A DNA stretch of 64,000 nucleotides, taken from Streptomyces sp. RKAG293. GTDB taxonomy: Bacteria; Actinomycetota; Actinomycetes; Streptomycetales; Streptomycetaceae. The number at the start of each line of letters is the position of its first letter. The first letter of the stretch is position 1. Of this stretch, positions 36,240 through 44,213 are shown piece after piece. The notes beneath the pieces were generated by a model. It was not told the origin of the DNA and did not search any database. It saw nothing but the letters and a program-made list of their open reading frames with translations. The stretch covers positions 2,362,501 to 2,426,500 of the forward strand of contig NZ_JAJOZB010000001.1 in the NCBI RefSeq assembly GCF_023701745.1. Direction: 5' to 3'. The position numbers were made by a program, and so were the translations under genes.

Positions 36240-37028
36240 TCAGAGTGCGTCCCACGGAGCGGAGTCGAAGAGCCCGATCACCCGCTTCACCAGATCCGCG
36301 GCCGTCGGCAGGATCAGATCGTCCAGCCGGCCGACCGGAGCGATCCCCCGGGAGTTGCAGGCGAAGGCCCCGTCGAACGATTCCACGTCCGCCACCGTGA
36401 CCCGCCGGTGCCGCCACGGCAGGCCCGCCGCGTCCATCTCCCGCTGGATCACCCGCATCGTGATGCCGTGCAGGGCGGGCGCGTCGGGCCAGACGACCGT
36501 GTCGCCGTCCGCGAAGCCGACGTTGGTGATCGCCCCCTCGGAGATCACGCCACCGGGCCCGACGAGGAGCGCCTCGTCGAATCCCGCCTCGTGCGCGGCG
36601 TTGCCGAAGTAGCCCTGGGCGAAGCCCCCGACGTGCTTCACCTGGGCCACGGGCCGCTGGTAGTCGACGGACATCAGGCTCTGCGGACCGCTCGGCGCGG
36701 GCCCTGGACCCCGGACCGTCACCATGAGGGAGACGTCACCGGCCTCGTCGGGCCGGAAGACGTTGACGCGCACCGACGCGTCGACGTCGTCACCCAGCGC
36801 GTGCCGGACCGCGTCCAGCACCCGCCCGCCGTCCAGCCCGGTGCCGAACAGCTCCCGGGTGGCGCGCTCCAGCCGATCGAGATGAAAGTCGAGACCGCGC
36901 ACCGCGCGCCCTCTGACCTGCATGGCGGTGAAGTGGCCATAGCTGCTGACCATGACGAACCGCGCGAGCTCCTCGGCGGTGGCGGGGTGGCCGTCGAACT
37001 CGATCCGGAAGGCAGGGATACCAGTCAT
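36240..37028 (-). CDS. class IV aminotransferase (PLP fold type IV)
   Basis: 262 residues. Similar to branched-chain aminotransferase / aminodeoxychorismate lyase. The PLP lysine is likely in VAQVKHVGGFAQGYFG, and the glutamate and neighbouring residues that hold the cofactor are in VISEGAITNVGF. FHLDRLERATRELFG near 50 is typical. Which of D-amino acid aminotransferase, BCAT or ADC lyase activity applies is not determined. ATG 37028 chosen; GTG 37037 also possible. Confidence 0.88.
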   Translation of the reverse strand: MTGIPAFRIEFDGHPATAEELARFVMVSSYGHFTAMQVRGRAVRGLDFHLDRLERATRELFGTGLDGGRVLDAVRHALGDDVDASVRVNVFRPDEAGDVSLMVTVRGPGPAPSGPQSLMSVDYQRPVAQVKHVGGFAQGYFGNAAHEAGFDEALLVGPGGVISEGAITNVGFADGDTVVWPDAPALHGITMRVIQREMDAAGLPWRHRRVTVADVESFDGAFACNSRGIAPVGRLDDLILPTAADLVKRVIGLFDSAPWDAL

Positions 37029-37162
37029 ACCCTTCACCCAACCACGCCGCTTCCCCCGGCCGGCTCCCACACCGACCCGTCGTGCGCGGCACGCCGCGAG
37101 CGCACCGTCCAACGGGCACCGCCTGGGCCGGTAGTGTGACCCGACTCCACCGGAGCCCGGTG

Positions 37163-38701
37163 TCAGCCCGCCTCCGGAACTCCGGGCAGCCAGCCGTCGA
37201 GCAGCCGCTCCATGACCGCCGTGGGAAGGGCGCTGTTCTCCGCCGCTCCCGAGGCCAGGTCCCAGTCGGGGTCGGCCAGCAGTTCCACCAGGAGCGCCGG
37301 CGGCATCGCGGGGTGCTGGACTGCGTAGCGGCGTCCGTCGCTGTGTTCCAGACAGATCAGCAGCGTCTCGGCGGTGGCCGACGGGTGGCGGGCGATGGAG
37401 CGCAGCGCCTTGCGGACCGCGCGGGAGTCGAGCGCCATCCGGTGCAGCAGGCCGGCGGAGCAGTGCGGATTCGCTGCGACCGCGCTGTAGACCGGCGGCC
37501 CGTGCCGTTCCGCGATGGCGTGCAAATGACCTGCGGTGAGGGAGGGATGGGGCGCGACCCGCTTGGCCACTCCCGCATCCGGATCCGTCACAAAACCGGC
37601 GAGCAGATCGGCCGGCAGATCTTCCCTGACGGCGGCGAGCGCCCGCACCTGGGCGATGGGAGACGCGGCCAGCAGCCGCAGTTCGTCCTCGGAGGCGGCG
37701 GCGATCCTCGGCAGGATCTCCCGTCCGAAGCGCTGGTGGGCGGCGAGCGAAATGAGCACGTCCAGCGGGATGGCCGGGTTGGTGCCGAGCTCGCGCAGGA
37801 CCACCGAGGAGGAGTCCCCTGCAAGGCGTCGCAGCAACTGCTCCGGGACCTCCGGGTTCGCGGCGAGGGTGCGCCGGACGTACGGGTCGGCATCATCGGC
37901 CAGAGCGGTGTACACCTCGTCCGCGATGCCGGACCGCTCGGCGATGCAGGCCCGATGCCCGGGGTCCGGCAGCGAGACGAACGCCGCCAGGCCGTCCGGT
38001 GGCGTCGCGGGATTCTGCAGTGCGGAGAGCTGGACCTCGCGGATGCCGGGTGCGTGGTCACCGCACTGGGCACGGCGCCCGGCCGGGTCTTCGACGGTGT
38101 GGCACGACCCGCACATGGTGGGCGGCGGGCTGCCACCGTCGGCGAGCAACCCCGCGAGGATACGGGCGGGAACCTGATCGTTCCGGGCGAGCGCGGACCG
38201 TACGGCCGTGCTCGGGTGCCGCGCAAGCGCCTCCATCAGGTCGGAGGGCAGTGCCGCGTTGCCGGCGAGTGACTGCAGGACGCCGTGGTCCGGGTCGTTG
38301 GCGAGGACGTAGAAGGTCTCGCCGAGGTCCCGCTCCAGATCCGCCACCTCCCAACGGATGTCCCGGTCGGGGCAGATGGCGAGATCCGCCGCCCAGGAGA
38401 TCGGCGCGAGGCCGCTGACCAGGGCGGCGAGTGCCACCTTCGGGTCGTCCCGGGGCACCTCCTCCAACAGCAGGGACCCGGCCCACACGAGCGTCTCCCG
38501 CACCGCACTGCCGCCGCGCTCGACGAGCGCCTGCCGGAGCGCGGGCCCGAGATCGGTCCGCTGCGCGAGCTCGCACAGGAGCTCCTCATCGGCCCGGTCG
38601 ATGAAACGGGCCAGCAGATGCTGCGGAAGCGCTTCGTTCTCGGCGAGGCCGCACAGCTGAGCCCCGTGTTCCAACGCCGGATGGCGCACCGCTTCCGTCA
38701 C
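37163..38701 (-). CDS. HEAT-like (leucine-rich variant) repeat protein with Cys insertion
   Basis: 512 residues from GTG 38701 (GGAGG 5 bases upstream). Made of ~24-residue helical repeats of the pattern NPxxPxxLLxxLAxDxxxxVRxxLA (for example NPEVPEQLLRRLAGDSSSVV). It resembles LRV/HEAT repeats used for protein binding. Midway (about residue 200) a Cys segment CGSCHTVEDPAGRRAQCGDH interrupts the repeats, and may bind zinc. No enzyme domain; inferred interaction scaffold. Divergent from amidase; a GCCCGC-GT-GCGGGC hairpin sits in between at 38720-38733. Confidence 0.85.
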   Translation of the reverse strand: MTEAVRHPALEHGAQLCGLAENEALPQHLLARFIDRADEELLCELAQRTDLGPALRQALVERGGSAVRETLVWAGSLLLEEVPRDDPKVALAALVSGLAPISWAADLAICPDRDIRWEVADLERDLGETFYVLANDPDHGVLQSLAGNAALPSDLMEALARHPSTAVRSALARNDQVPARILAGLLADGGSPPPTMCGSCHTVEDPAGRRAQCGDHAPGIREVQLSALQNPATPPDGLAAFVSLPDPGHRACIAERSGIADEVYTALADDADPYVRRTLAANPEVPEQLLRRLAGDSSSVVLRELGTNPAIPLDVLISLAAHQRFGREILPRIAAASEDELRLLAASPIAQVRALAAVREDLPADLLAGFVTDPDAGVAKRVAPHPSLTAGHLHAIAERHGPPVYSAVAANPHCSAGLLHRMALDSRAVRKALRSIARHPSATAETLLICLEHSDGRRYAVQHPAMPPALLVELLADPDWDLASGAAENSALPTAVMERLLDGWLPGVPEAG

Positions 38702-38892
38702 CTGTCCTCCGTGGTGTCAGCCCGCGTGCGGGCATCACGAATCATGACCCACGTACGCGTGTGCTGCTTCCGGCCGGTGGGCGGCCGGTTCCGCTCGTCC
38801 GCTGCGACCGGGGTCTGGTCGCTACCGGCGGGTAGTGCGAGGATCGCGACGCACGGTGACGTGACGTCGAACAAGCAGAGGACGGGACAGCC

Positions 38893-40326
38893 ATGGCGCA
38901 GCTGCACGATCTGACCGCGGTGGAGCAGGCGGAACAGGTGCGGAGCGGATCCGTTTCGCCGGTCGAGCTGACCGAGCACTATCTCGACCGCATCGAGCGG
39001 CTGAACGAGACCGTGGGGGCGTACATCACCGTCACCCCCGAGATCGCCCGCAAGCAGGCGGCCGACGCGGCGAGCGAGGCGGTGGCCGCGCGCCGCGAGG
39101 GGCGGGAACTGCCGGCGCTGCACGGGGTTCCGGTGCCGGTGAAGGACCTCAACTTCGTGGCGGGGGTGCGCTGCACGCTCGGCTCGCGGGCGTACGCCGA
39201 CCACATCCCCGACATCGACGACCATGTGGTGACGAAGCTCCGCGAGGCGGGGACGATCCTGCTCGGCAAGACCAACACCCCCGAGTTCGGGCTGCCCTGT
39301 TACACCGAGAACCAGCTCGCGCCGCCCGCCCGCACCCCCTGGGACCTGGAGCTGTCCGCCGGCGGTTCCAGCGGGGGCGCCGCCGCGGCGGTCGCGGCCG
39401 GGCTGGCGCCGATCGCGCAGGGCAGTGACGGCGGCGGCTCGATCCGCATCCCCTCGTCGGTCTGCGGGCTGTTCGGCATCAAGCCGAGCCGGGGGCGGAT
39501 CAGCGGCGGTCCCGTGCAGCACGATGTGAGCGGGCTGAGCACGTCGGGGCCGATCGCCCGGAGCGTCGCGGACGCCGCCACGCTGCTCGACATCCTGGCG
39601 GGCCCGATGCCGGGCGTCCCGTACGCCGCGCCCTCGCTGCCGCTGGGCGCGAGCTTCGCCTCGTACGCCGGGGCCGAGCCCGGGCGACTGCGGGTGGTGG
39701 CGCTGCCGACCCCGCCGGTGCCCGGCGTCGAACTGCATCCGGACTGCCGGGCGGCGTACGACGCGGCGGCGGAGCTGCTGCGCGGCCTCGGCCACCAGGT
39801 GGACGAGATGGAACTGCCGGTGGACGAAGGCATCCGCGACGCCTTCGGCAAGGCGTGGGCCGTGATGTCGACCGTCTACCCGGTCGCCCCGGAGCACGAG
39901 GAGCTGCTGATGCCGCTCACCCGGCATCTGCGCGAGCAGGGCGGCCGGGTGTCGGGATCCCAGTTCGCGGCGTCGCTGTACGCGTTCCGCGCGCTGGGAC
40001 AGCTGATCGCGGACGCGCTGCTGTCCTCGTACGACGTCATCCTGACCCCGACGCTGGCCCAGCCGCCCGCCCCGGTGGGCGGGCTGCGCAACGACGCCGA
40101 CCCGGAGGCGGAGTTCGCCGGCCTGGCGGCCTTCACGCCGTTCACCCCGCTCTACAACGCCACCGGCCAGCCGGCGGTGAGCGTGCCACTGCACTGGACG
40201 CCGGCCGGTCTGCCGATCGGCGTGATGTTCGGCGGCCGGTACGGGGACGAGGCCACCCTCATCGCGCTGTCGGCGCAGCTGGAGGCGGCCCGGCCGTGGG
40301 CGCACCGGCGGCCCTCGATGTGGTGA
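38893..40326 (+). CDS. amidase (amidase signature family)
   Basis: 477 residues. The Ser-cisSer-Lys triad is recognisable: Lys in GVPVPVKDLNF (~84), the GGSSGGAAAAVAAG loop (~158-171) and Ser in GSDGGGSIRIPSSVCGLFG (~180). Hydrolyses a carboxamide to an acid and ammonia. It precedes MaoC on the same strand, with a 127-bp gap holding a TetR-type operator, so it is probably a separate transcript. Confidence 0.93.
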   Translation: MAQLHDLTAVEQAEQVRSGSVSPVELTEHYLDRIERLNETVGAYITVTPEIARKQAADAASEAVAARREGRELPALHGVPVPVKDLNFVAGVRCTLGSRAYADHIPDIDDHVVTKLREAGTILLGKTNTPEFGLPCYTENQLAPPARTPWDLELSAGGSSGGAAAAVAAGLAPIAQGSDGGGSIRIPSSVCGLFGIKPSRGRISGGPVQHDVSGLSTSGPIARSVADAATLLDILAGPMPGVPYAAPSLPLGASFASYAGAEPGRLRVVALPTPPVPGVELHPDCRAAYDAAAELLRGLGHQVDEMELPVDEGIRDAFGKAWAVMSTVYPVAPEHEELLMPLTRHLREQGGRVSGSQFAASLYAFRALGQLIADALLSSYDVILTPTLAQPPAPVGGLRNDADPEAEFAGLAAFTPFTPLYNATGQPAVSVPLHWTPAGLPIGVMFGGRYGDEATLIALSAQLEAARPWAHRRPSMW

Positions 40327-40403
40327 GCGGACCCGTCAGGGAACGCTGAACCCTTCTGTGCCCGCCGTCCGGGCGTTGACACGGCCGACGCGCGGAACCA
40401 TGC

Positions 40404-40418
40404 TGAGCAAGCGCTTAG
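40404..40418. promoter_or_regulatory. TetR-type operator TGAGCAAGCGCTTAG (copy 1)
   Basis: TGAGCAAGCGCTTAG, partial palindrome around AAGCGCTT, 35 bp upstream of the MaoC start. The identical 15-mer recurs at 41645-41659, 13 bp upstream of a tetR gene. Similar in style to KstR2-type CAAGnnCTTG boxes. Confidence 0.8.
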
Positions 40419-40453
40419 TAACCCGTCGGACAGTTGGGCACAGGAGGCATCAG

Positions 40454-40915
40454 ATGTCGCAGGCCAGGATCTTCGCTTCGCTGGACGATCTCCGGGCGGC
40501 GGTCGGCGAGCAGTTCGGTCCGACCGGCTGGCTGGAGATCGACCAGAAGCGGATCGACCTGTTCGCGGAGGCCACCGGCGACCACCAGTGGATCCACGTC
40601 GACCCGGAGAAGGCCGCGCAGGGCCCGTTCGGCACCACCATCGCGCACGGCTATCTGACGCTGTCGCTGATCCCGTCGCTCACCCCCGGCCTCTTCCGGG
40701 TCGAGGGCGTGAAGATGGGCGTCAACTATGGCGTCAACAAGGTCCGCTTCCCGGCGCCCGTCCCGGTCGGCTCCCGGCTGCGGGCGACCGCGCAGATCGC
40801 GGAGGTCACCGAGGTCGGCGGCGGCGTCCAGCTCGTCACCAAGGTGACGATCGAGCGCGAGGGCGGCGACAAGCCGGTGTGCGTCGCGGAGACCGTGGCC
40901 CGCTTCTACCTGTGA
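40454..40915 (+). CDS. MaoC-like (R)-specific enoyl-CoA hydratase
   Basis: 153 residues, single hot-dog domain. Catalytic motif ATGDHQWIH (about 39-47) with Asp and His, then GPFGTTIAHGYLTLSLIP. Hydrates trans-2-enoyl-CoA. ATG 40454 with GGAGG 8 bases upstream. Its stop TGA is the first codon of a 20-bp tandem-repeat array. An upstream operator ties it to the TetR gene at 40999-41631. Confidence 0.92.
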   Translation: MSQARIFASLDDLRAAVGEQFGPTGWLEIDQKRIDLFAEATGDHQWIHVDPEKAAQGPFGTTIAHGYLTLSLIPSLTPGLFRVEGVKMGVNYGVNKVRFPAPVPVGSRLRATAQIAEVTEVGGGVQLVTKVTIEREGGDKPVCVAETVARFYL

Positions 40916-41010
40916 GCGGCCACGGCACGCCGTGAACGGTTACGGCACGCCGTGAGCGGTACGGCACGCGGTGAGTGGTTACGGCACCCCGTGACCCGCT
41001 ACGGCACGGG
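40913..41010. repeat. 20-bp TGA-initiated tandem repeats between convergent genes
   Basis: Five units each beginning TGA: 40913, 40933, 40953, 40972 and 40992 (lengths 20, 20, 19, 20, ~19). Consensus TGAnCGGTTACGGCACgCCG. Unit 1 starts with the real stop codon of maoC, and the last unit extends over the stop and final codons of the convergent tetR. Each unit has a small CGGC/GCCG dyad. Period 20 places stop codons in all frames. Confidence 0.85.
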
Positions 41011-41631
41011 CTGTCGCGGGCCGACCATGCGCCCGACGAGGTCGGCGTAGAGCACGCCGACGTCGTCGGGCGTACGGCGTCCGTCGGGGTTGAACCAGCG
41101 GGCGACGTCGATGCACAGCGACAGGATGGCGAGCGCCGTGCCGGCGACGTCCGGCACGTCGAACTCGCCGGTCCGTACACCGTCCTCGATGATCGAGCGG
41201 ACCGCGCGCTCCGACTTGCGGCGCAGCGCGACGATCTCGGTGTAGTGGTCCTCGGCGAGAGCCCCCAGCTCGTACTGCACGACGCGCGCGGTGGTGTGCC
41301 GCTCCGCGTGCCAGCTGACGAAGGCCCGCACGGCGACGGCGAGCCGCTCGCCCGGCGCGCCGGGACCGTTGGCGGCCTCTTCGAGCAGCCCGACGGAGCG
41401 CAGATGGCCGACCCGGCTGATCTGGTAGAGCAGCTCTTCCTTGGTCTTGTAGTGGATGTAGAGCGCCGCGGGGCTCATTCCGGCGCGCCCGGCGATGTCC
41501 CGGGTCGTCGTCGCGTGATACCCGCGCTCGGCGAACGCCTCGACCGCGGCGATCACCAGCCGACGGGCCGCATCGGGGGTGACGTCGCTCCACGCGTCGG
41601 TCGTTCCTGCCTCCACATCCATGGCCGACAC
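40999..41631 (-). CDS. TetR family regulator
   Basis: 210 residues. HTH: RGYHATTTRDIAGRAGMSPAALYIHYKTKEELLYQI at about 34-69. The C-terminal half is of the acyl-CoA-responsive type. The 15-bp site TGAGCAAGCGCTTAG lies 13 bp upstream, and an identical site is upstream of maoC, so it probably represses itself and maoC. The acyl-CoA dehydrogenase gene lies directly upstream on the same strand. Confidence 0.9.
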   Translation of the reverse strand: MSAMDVEAGTTDAWSDVTPDAARRLVIAAVEAFAERGYHATTTRDIAGRAGMSPAALYIHYKTKEELLYQISRVGHLRSVGLLEEAANGPGAPGERLAVAVRAFVSWHAERHTTARVVQYELGALAEDHYTEIVALRRKSERAVRSIIEDGVRTGEFDVPDVAGTALAILSLCIDVARWFNPDGRRTPDDVGVLYADLVGRMVGPRQPVP

Positions 41632-41644
41632 CTTACAGCCAAGG

Positions 41645-41659
41645 TGAGCAAGCGCTTAG
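41645..41659. promoter_or_regulatory. TetR-type operator TGAGCAAGCGCTTAG (copy 2)
   Basis: Identical to the site at 40404-40418; located just before the tetR start codon. Adjacent sequence ATACCGGCCGGTCGGTCAAT contains a further ACCG/CGGT dyad. Confidence 0.8.
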
Positions 41660-41694
41660 ATACCGGCCGGTCGGTCAATCGGACCATTCCGTGC

Positions 41695-42855
41695 TCAGAA
41701 CGCGGAGACCCCGGTCAGGGCGCGCCCGATGAGCAGCTTGTGGATCTGACTGGTGCCCTCGTACAACGTCATGACGCGTGCGTCCCGCAGCAGCTTCCCC
41801 GCCGGGTACTCGTCGATGTACCCGTACCCGCCGAACACCTGCAGCGCGTTGTTGGCGGCGCGCACCGCGGCCTCGCTCGCGTAGAGCTTCGCCACCGAGG
41901 ACTCGGTCGCGAAGGGCAGCCCGCGGTCGATGTGGTCGGCGACCCGCCAGGTGAGCAGCCGGGCGGCGTCCACGTCCACCGCGATGTCGGATATCAGCTC
42001 CTGCACCAGCTGGTGGTGGGCGATCGGCTTGCCGAACTGCTCGCGCTCCCCCGCGTACGCCACGGCCGCGTCCAGGCACGCCTGGGCGATGCCGACACAG
42101 CCCGCCGCGACCGACATCCGGCCCTTGGCCAGGGCGGACATCGCCACCGAGAAACCCTTGCCCTCGGGCGCGATCATGGCGGAGGCCGGTACGCGGACAC
42201 CGTCGAGCACCAGCTCGGCGGTGGCCTGGCCGCGCAGCCCGAGCTTGCCGTGGATCTCCGTGCGGGTCAGCCCCGGGGTGTCGGTCGGCACCAGGAAGGC
42301 GCTGACGCCCTTGTGGCCCGGCTTGTCCACGGGGTCGCCGGTGCGCGCGAAGAGCAGCACGACATCGGCCCAGGTGCCGTTGGTGATGAACATCTTCGAG
42401 CCGGTGATGACGTACGAGTCGCCGTCGCGCACCGCCCGCGTCGTCAGGTTCGCCGCGTCCGAACCGGTACCGGGCTCGGTCAGCCCGAAGCAGCCGACCG
42501 CCTCACCGGAGGTGAGCCGCGGCAGCCACGCGCGCTTCTGCTCCTCGCTCCCCCAGTACGCGATCGACTTGGCGACCAGCCCCAGCGACACCGAGACGAT
42601 GCCGCGCACGGCCGAGTCGCCACGCCCCAGCTCCTCGGTGACGAGGCAGTACGCGAGATGGTCGCCGCCCGAGCCGCCGTACTCCTCGTCGATGGTGAGC
42701 CCGAGGAAGCCGAGCGCGCCGAGCTTCTTGACGATGCCCCGGTCCACACTCTCGGCACGGTCCCACGCCACCACATGCGGCGTGATCTCGCGCTCGGTGA
42801 AGTCCCTGGCGAGCTGCCGGACGGCGGTCTGCTCCTGCGAGAGCGCAAGGTCCAC
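41695..42855 (-). CDS. acyl-CoA dehydrogenase
   Basis: 386 residues from GTG 42855 (GGGAGG 8 bases upstream; ATG 42870 lacks a ribosome site). Short/branched-chain ACAD: CFGLTEPGTGSDAANLTTRA, YVITGSKMFITNG, the catalytic-region GYGYIDEYPAGKLLRDARVMTLYEGTSQI (the Glu of YEGTS acts as base), ending LIGRAL. FAD-linked first step of beta-oxidation. Divergent from a TetR gene across an AAATTAGC palindrome. Confidence 0.95.
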   Translation of the reverse strand: MDLALSQEQTAVRQLARDFTEREITPHVVAWDRAESVDRGIVKKLGALGFLGLTIDEEYGGSGGDHLAYCLVTEELGRGDSAVRGIVSVSLGLVAKSIAYWGSEEQKRAWLPRLTSGEAVGCFGLTEPGTGSDAANLTTRAVRDGDSYVITGSKMFITNGTWADVVLLFARTGDPVDKPGHKGVSAFLVPTDTPGLTRTEIHGKLGLRGQATAELVLDGVRVPASAMIAPEGKGFSVAMSALAKGRMSVAAGCVGIAQACLDAAVAYAGEREQFGKPIAHHQLVQELISDIAVDVDAARLLTWRVADHIDRGLPFATESSVAKLYASEAAVRAANNALQVFGGYGYIDEYPAGKLLRDARVMTLYEGTSQIHKLLIGRALTGVSAF

Positions 42856-42870
42856 GGGGACACCTCCCAT

Positions 42871-42889
42871 AAATTAGCACCGCTAGTTT
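42871..42889. promoter_or_regulatory. TetR-type operator AAATTAGC-ACC-GCTAGTTT
   Basis: 8-3-8 inverted repeat with one mismatch, in the 62-bp divergent gap between acyl-CoA dehydrogenase and tetR. A matching site, AAACTAGC-GCC-GTTAGTTT, lies upstream of the aldehyde dehydrogenase at 46970-46988. Confidence 0.8.
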
Positions 42890-42917
42890 CTATTCCGCAG
42901 GCCCTACTATGCGTGGC

Positions 42918-43568
42918 ATGGCCCGCCCTCGCAAGCCCCTCCTGAACCGCGAACTCATCGTCGCCGCGGCGCTCACACTCGTGGACGCGGAAGGTCTGCA
43001 GGCGCTCTCGACCCGGCGGCTCGCCGCCGTACTCGGGGTCAGCGGGCCGTCGCTCTACAACCACTTCAAAGTCAAGGACGACATCCTCGACGCGGTGGCC
43101 GACACGGTCGTCTCCCAGGTCGACCTGTCGATGTTCCAGGGCGGCCCCGACTGGCGGACGGCGCTCCTGGAATGGGGCCGCTCCTACCGCGCGGCACTGA
43201 CCGCGCACCCCAACATCGTGCCGTTCCTCGCCCAGGGCCCCGGCCGCCGGCCGGCCGGCCTCCGCATGGCCGATGCCGTCTTCGGCGGCATGGTCGACGC
43301 CGGCTGGCCCCCCGCACACGCGACCCGGATCGGCGCGCTGATGCGCTACTTCGTGGCCGGCTCGGCCCTCGGCTCCTTCGCCCGCGGCTTCGTCGACGAC
43401 GCGGGCGCGTACGACCCCGCCGACTACCCGCACCTGGGCAGCGCGCATCTGCTGGCGGAGCATCAGCAGCAGGTCGACGAGGGAGCGTTCGAGACGGGGC
43501 TGCGGGCCCTGGTCGACGGGCTCTCCATCCAGTACGACGACGGCGGTTACGATGCCCCGCATGTCTGA
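42918..43568 (+). CDS. TetR family regulator
   Basis: 216 residues from ATG 42918 (ATG 42909 possible). HTH: ALSTRRLAAVLGVSGPSLYNHFKVKDDILDAVADT at about 34-68, followed by a TetR_C_1-like C-terminal domain as in tetracycline-repressor-type proteins. It is flanked by the AAATTAGC operator shared with the divergent acyl-CoA dehydrogenase, and the same palindrome is found 4 kb away before the aldehyde dehydrogenase. The DUF402 gene overlaps its 3' end. Confidence 0.9.
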   Translation: MARPRKPLLNRELIVAAALTLVDAEGLQALSTRRLAAVLGVSGPSLYNHFKVKDDILDAVADTVVSQVDLSMFQGGPDWRTALLEWGRSYRAALTAHPNIVPFLAQGPGRRPAGLRMADAVFGGMVDAGWPPAHATRIGALMRYFVAGSALGSFARGFVDDAGAYDPADYPHLGSAHLLAEHQQQVDEGAFETGLRALVDGLSIQYDDGGYDAPHV

Positions 43569-44067
43569 TGACGTGCGGGTGGAGTACCGGAAGTACGACG
43601 GATCGTTGCACTGGAACATGGCCATGCACCGGCTGGGCGAGGACGAGCACGGCGTCTGGCTCGGACTGCCCGCCGACAGCGTGATGCGCAAGGGCCACGG
43701 CCCGGAGGTCCCCTGCCCGGAGGCGCAGGTGCTCCTCTTCCCCCGGCAGGGGTGGTGGACGGCGGCCTTCAACGCGGCGCCCCGCTCCACCGAGATCTAC
43801 TGCGACATCACCACCCCACCCGAGTGGCGGTCCGCGTCCCTGGTCACCATGGTCGACCTCGACCTGGACGTGATCCGCAAGCGCGGCGAGCCGACACCGC
43901 TACTGGTGGACGAGGACGAGTTCGCCGAACACCAGGTCCGCTACGGATACCCGGCCGACGTCATCGACCAGGCCGCCGCAGCGGCGCAGTGGCTCATGCG
44001 GCAAGTAGGCGACGGCGCCGAGCCGTTCACCACGGTCTACCGCGGGTGGCTCGCCCAGGTCGAGTAG
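43552..44067 (+). CDS. DUF402 domain protein (FomD-like)
   Basis: 171 residues from ATG 43552 (ATG 43561 equally possible; either overlaps the TetR stop, implying coupling). DUF402 fold: DGSLHWNMAMHRLGEDEHGVWLG, the WWTAAFN strand, YCDITTPPEW, and the metal-binding acidic run MVDLDLDVI...VDEDEFAEH. Relatives include nucleoside di/triphosphate phosphatases and the fosfomycin-pathway FomD nucleotidyl hydrolase. Probably a metal-dependent phosphoester hydrolase. Its stop precedes palindromic element copy B. Confidence 0.88.
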   Translation: MPRMSDDVRVEYRKYDGSLHWNMAMHRLGEDEHGVWLGLPADSVMRKGHGPEVPCPEAQVLLFPRQGWWTAAFNAAPRSTEIYCDITTPPEWRSASLVTMVDLDLDVIRKRGEPTPLLVDEDEFAEHQVRYGYPADVIDQAAAAAQWLMRQVGDGAEPFTTVYRGWLAQVE

Positions 44068-44077
44068 CCACGAGGTC

Positions 44078-44208
44078 CGAACGCGAGGTGCCCGGGGCCG
44101 GAGGGGTGGTGGTTCGAAATGCCGCCGAGCCATTTGTGGGCCGCCAGGCCCGTAAATAGTCGATTTCGAACCGCCGCCCCGCAGGACCCGGGCACCGCAC
44201 CCACGACG
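44078..44208. repeat. ~131-bp palindromic element, copy B (inverted)
   Basis: Reverse-complement relative of 24438-24564. GGTTCGAAAT at 44111-44120 and ATTTCGAACC at 44163-44172 bracket the identical central hairpin. Outer arms extend to CGAACGCGAGG on one side and CCCACGACG on the other. It fills the whole 146-bp gap between convergent DUF402 and alcohol dehydrogenase genes. Confidence 0.85.
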
Positions 44209-44213
44209 CACGA

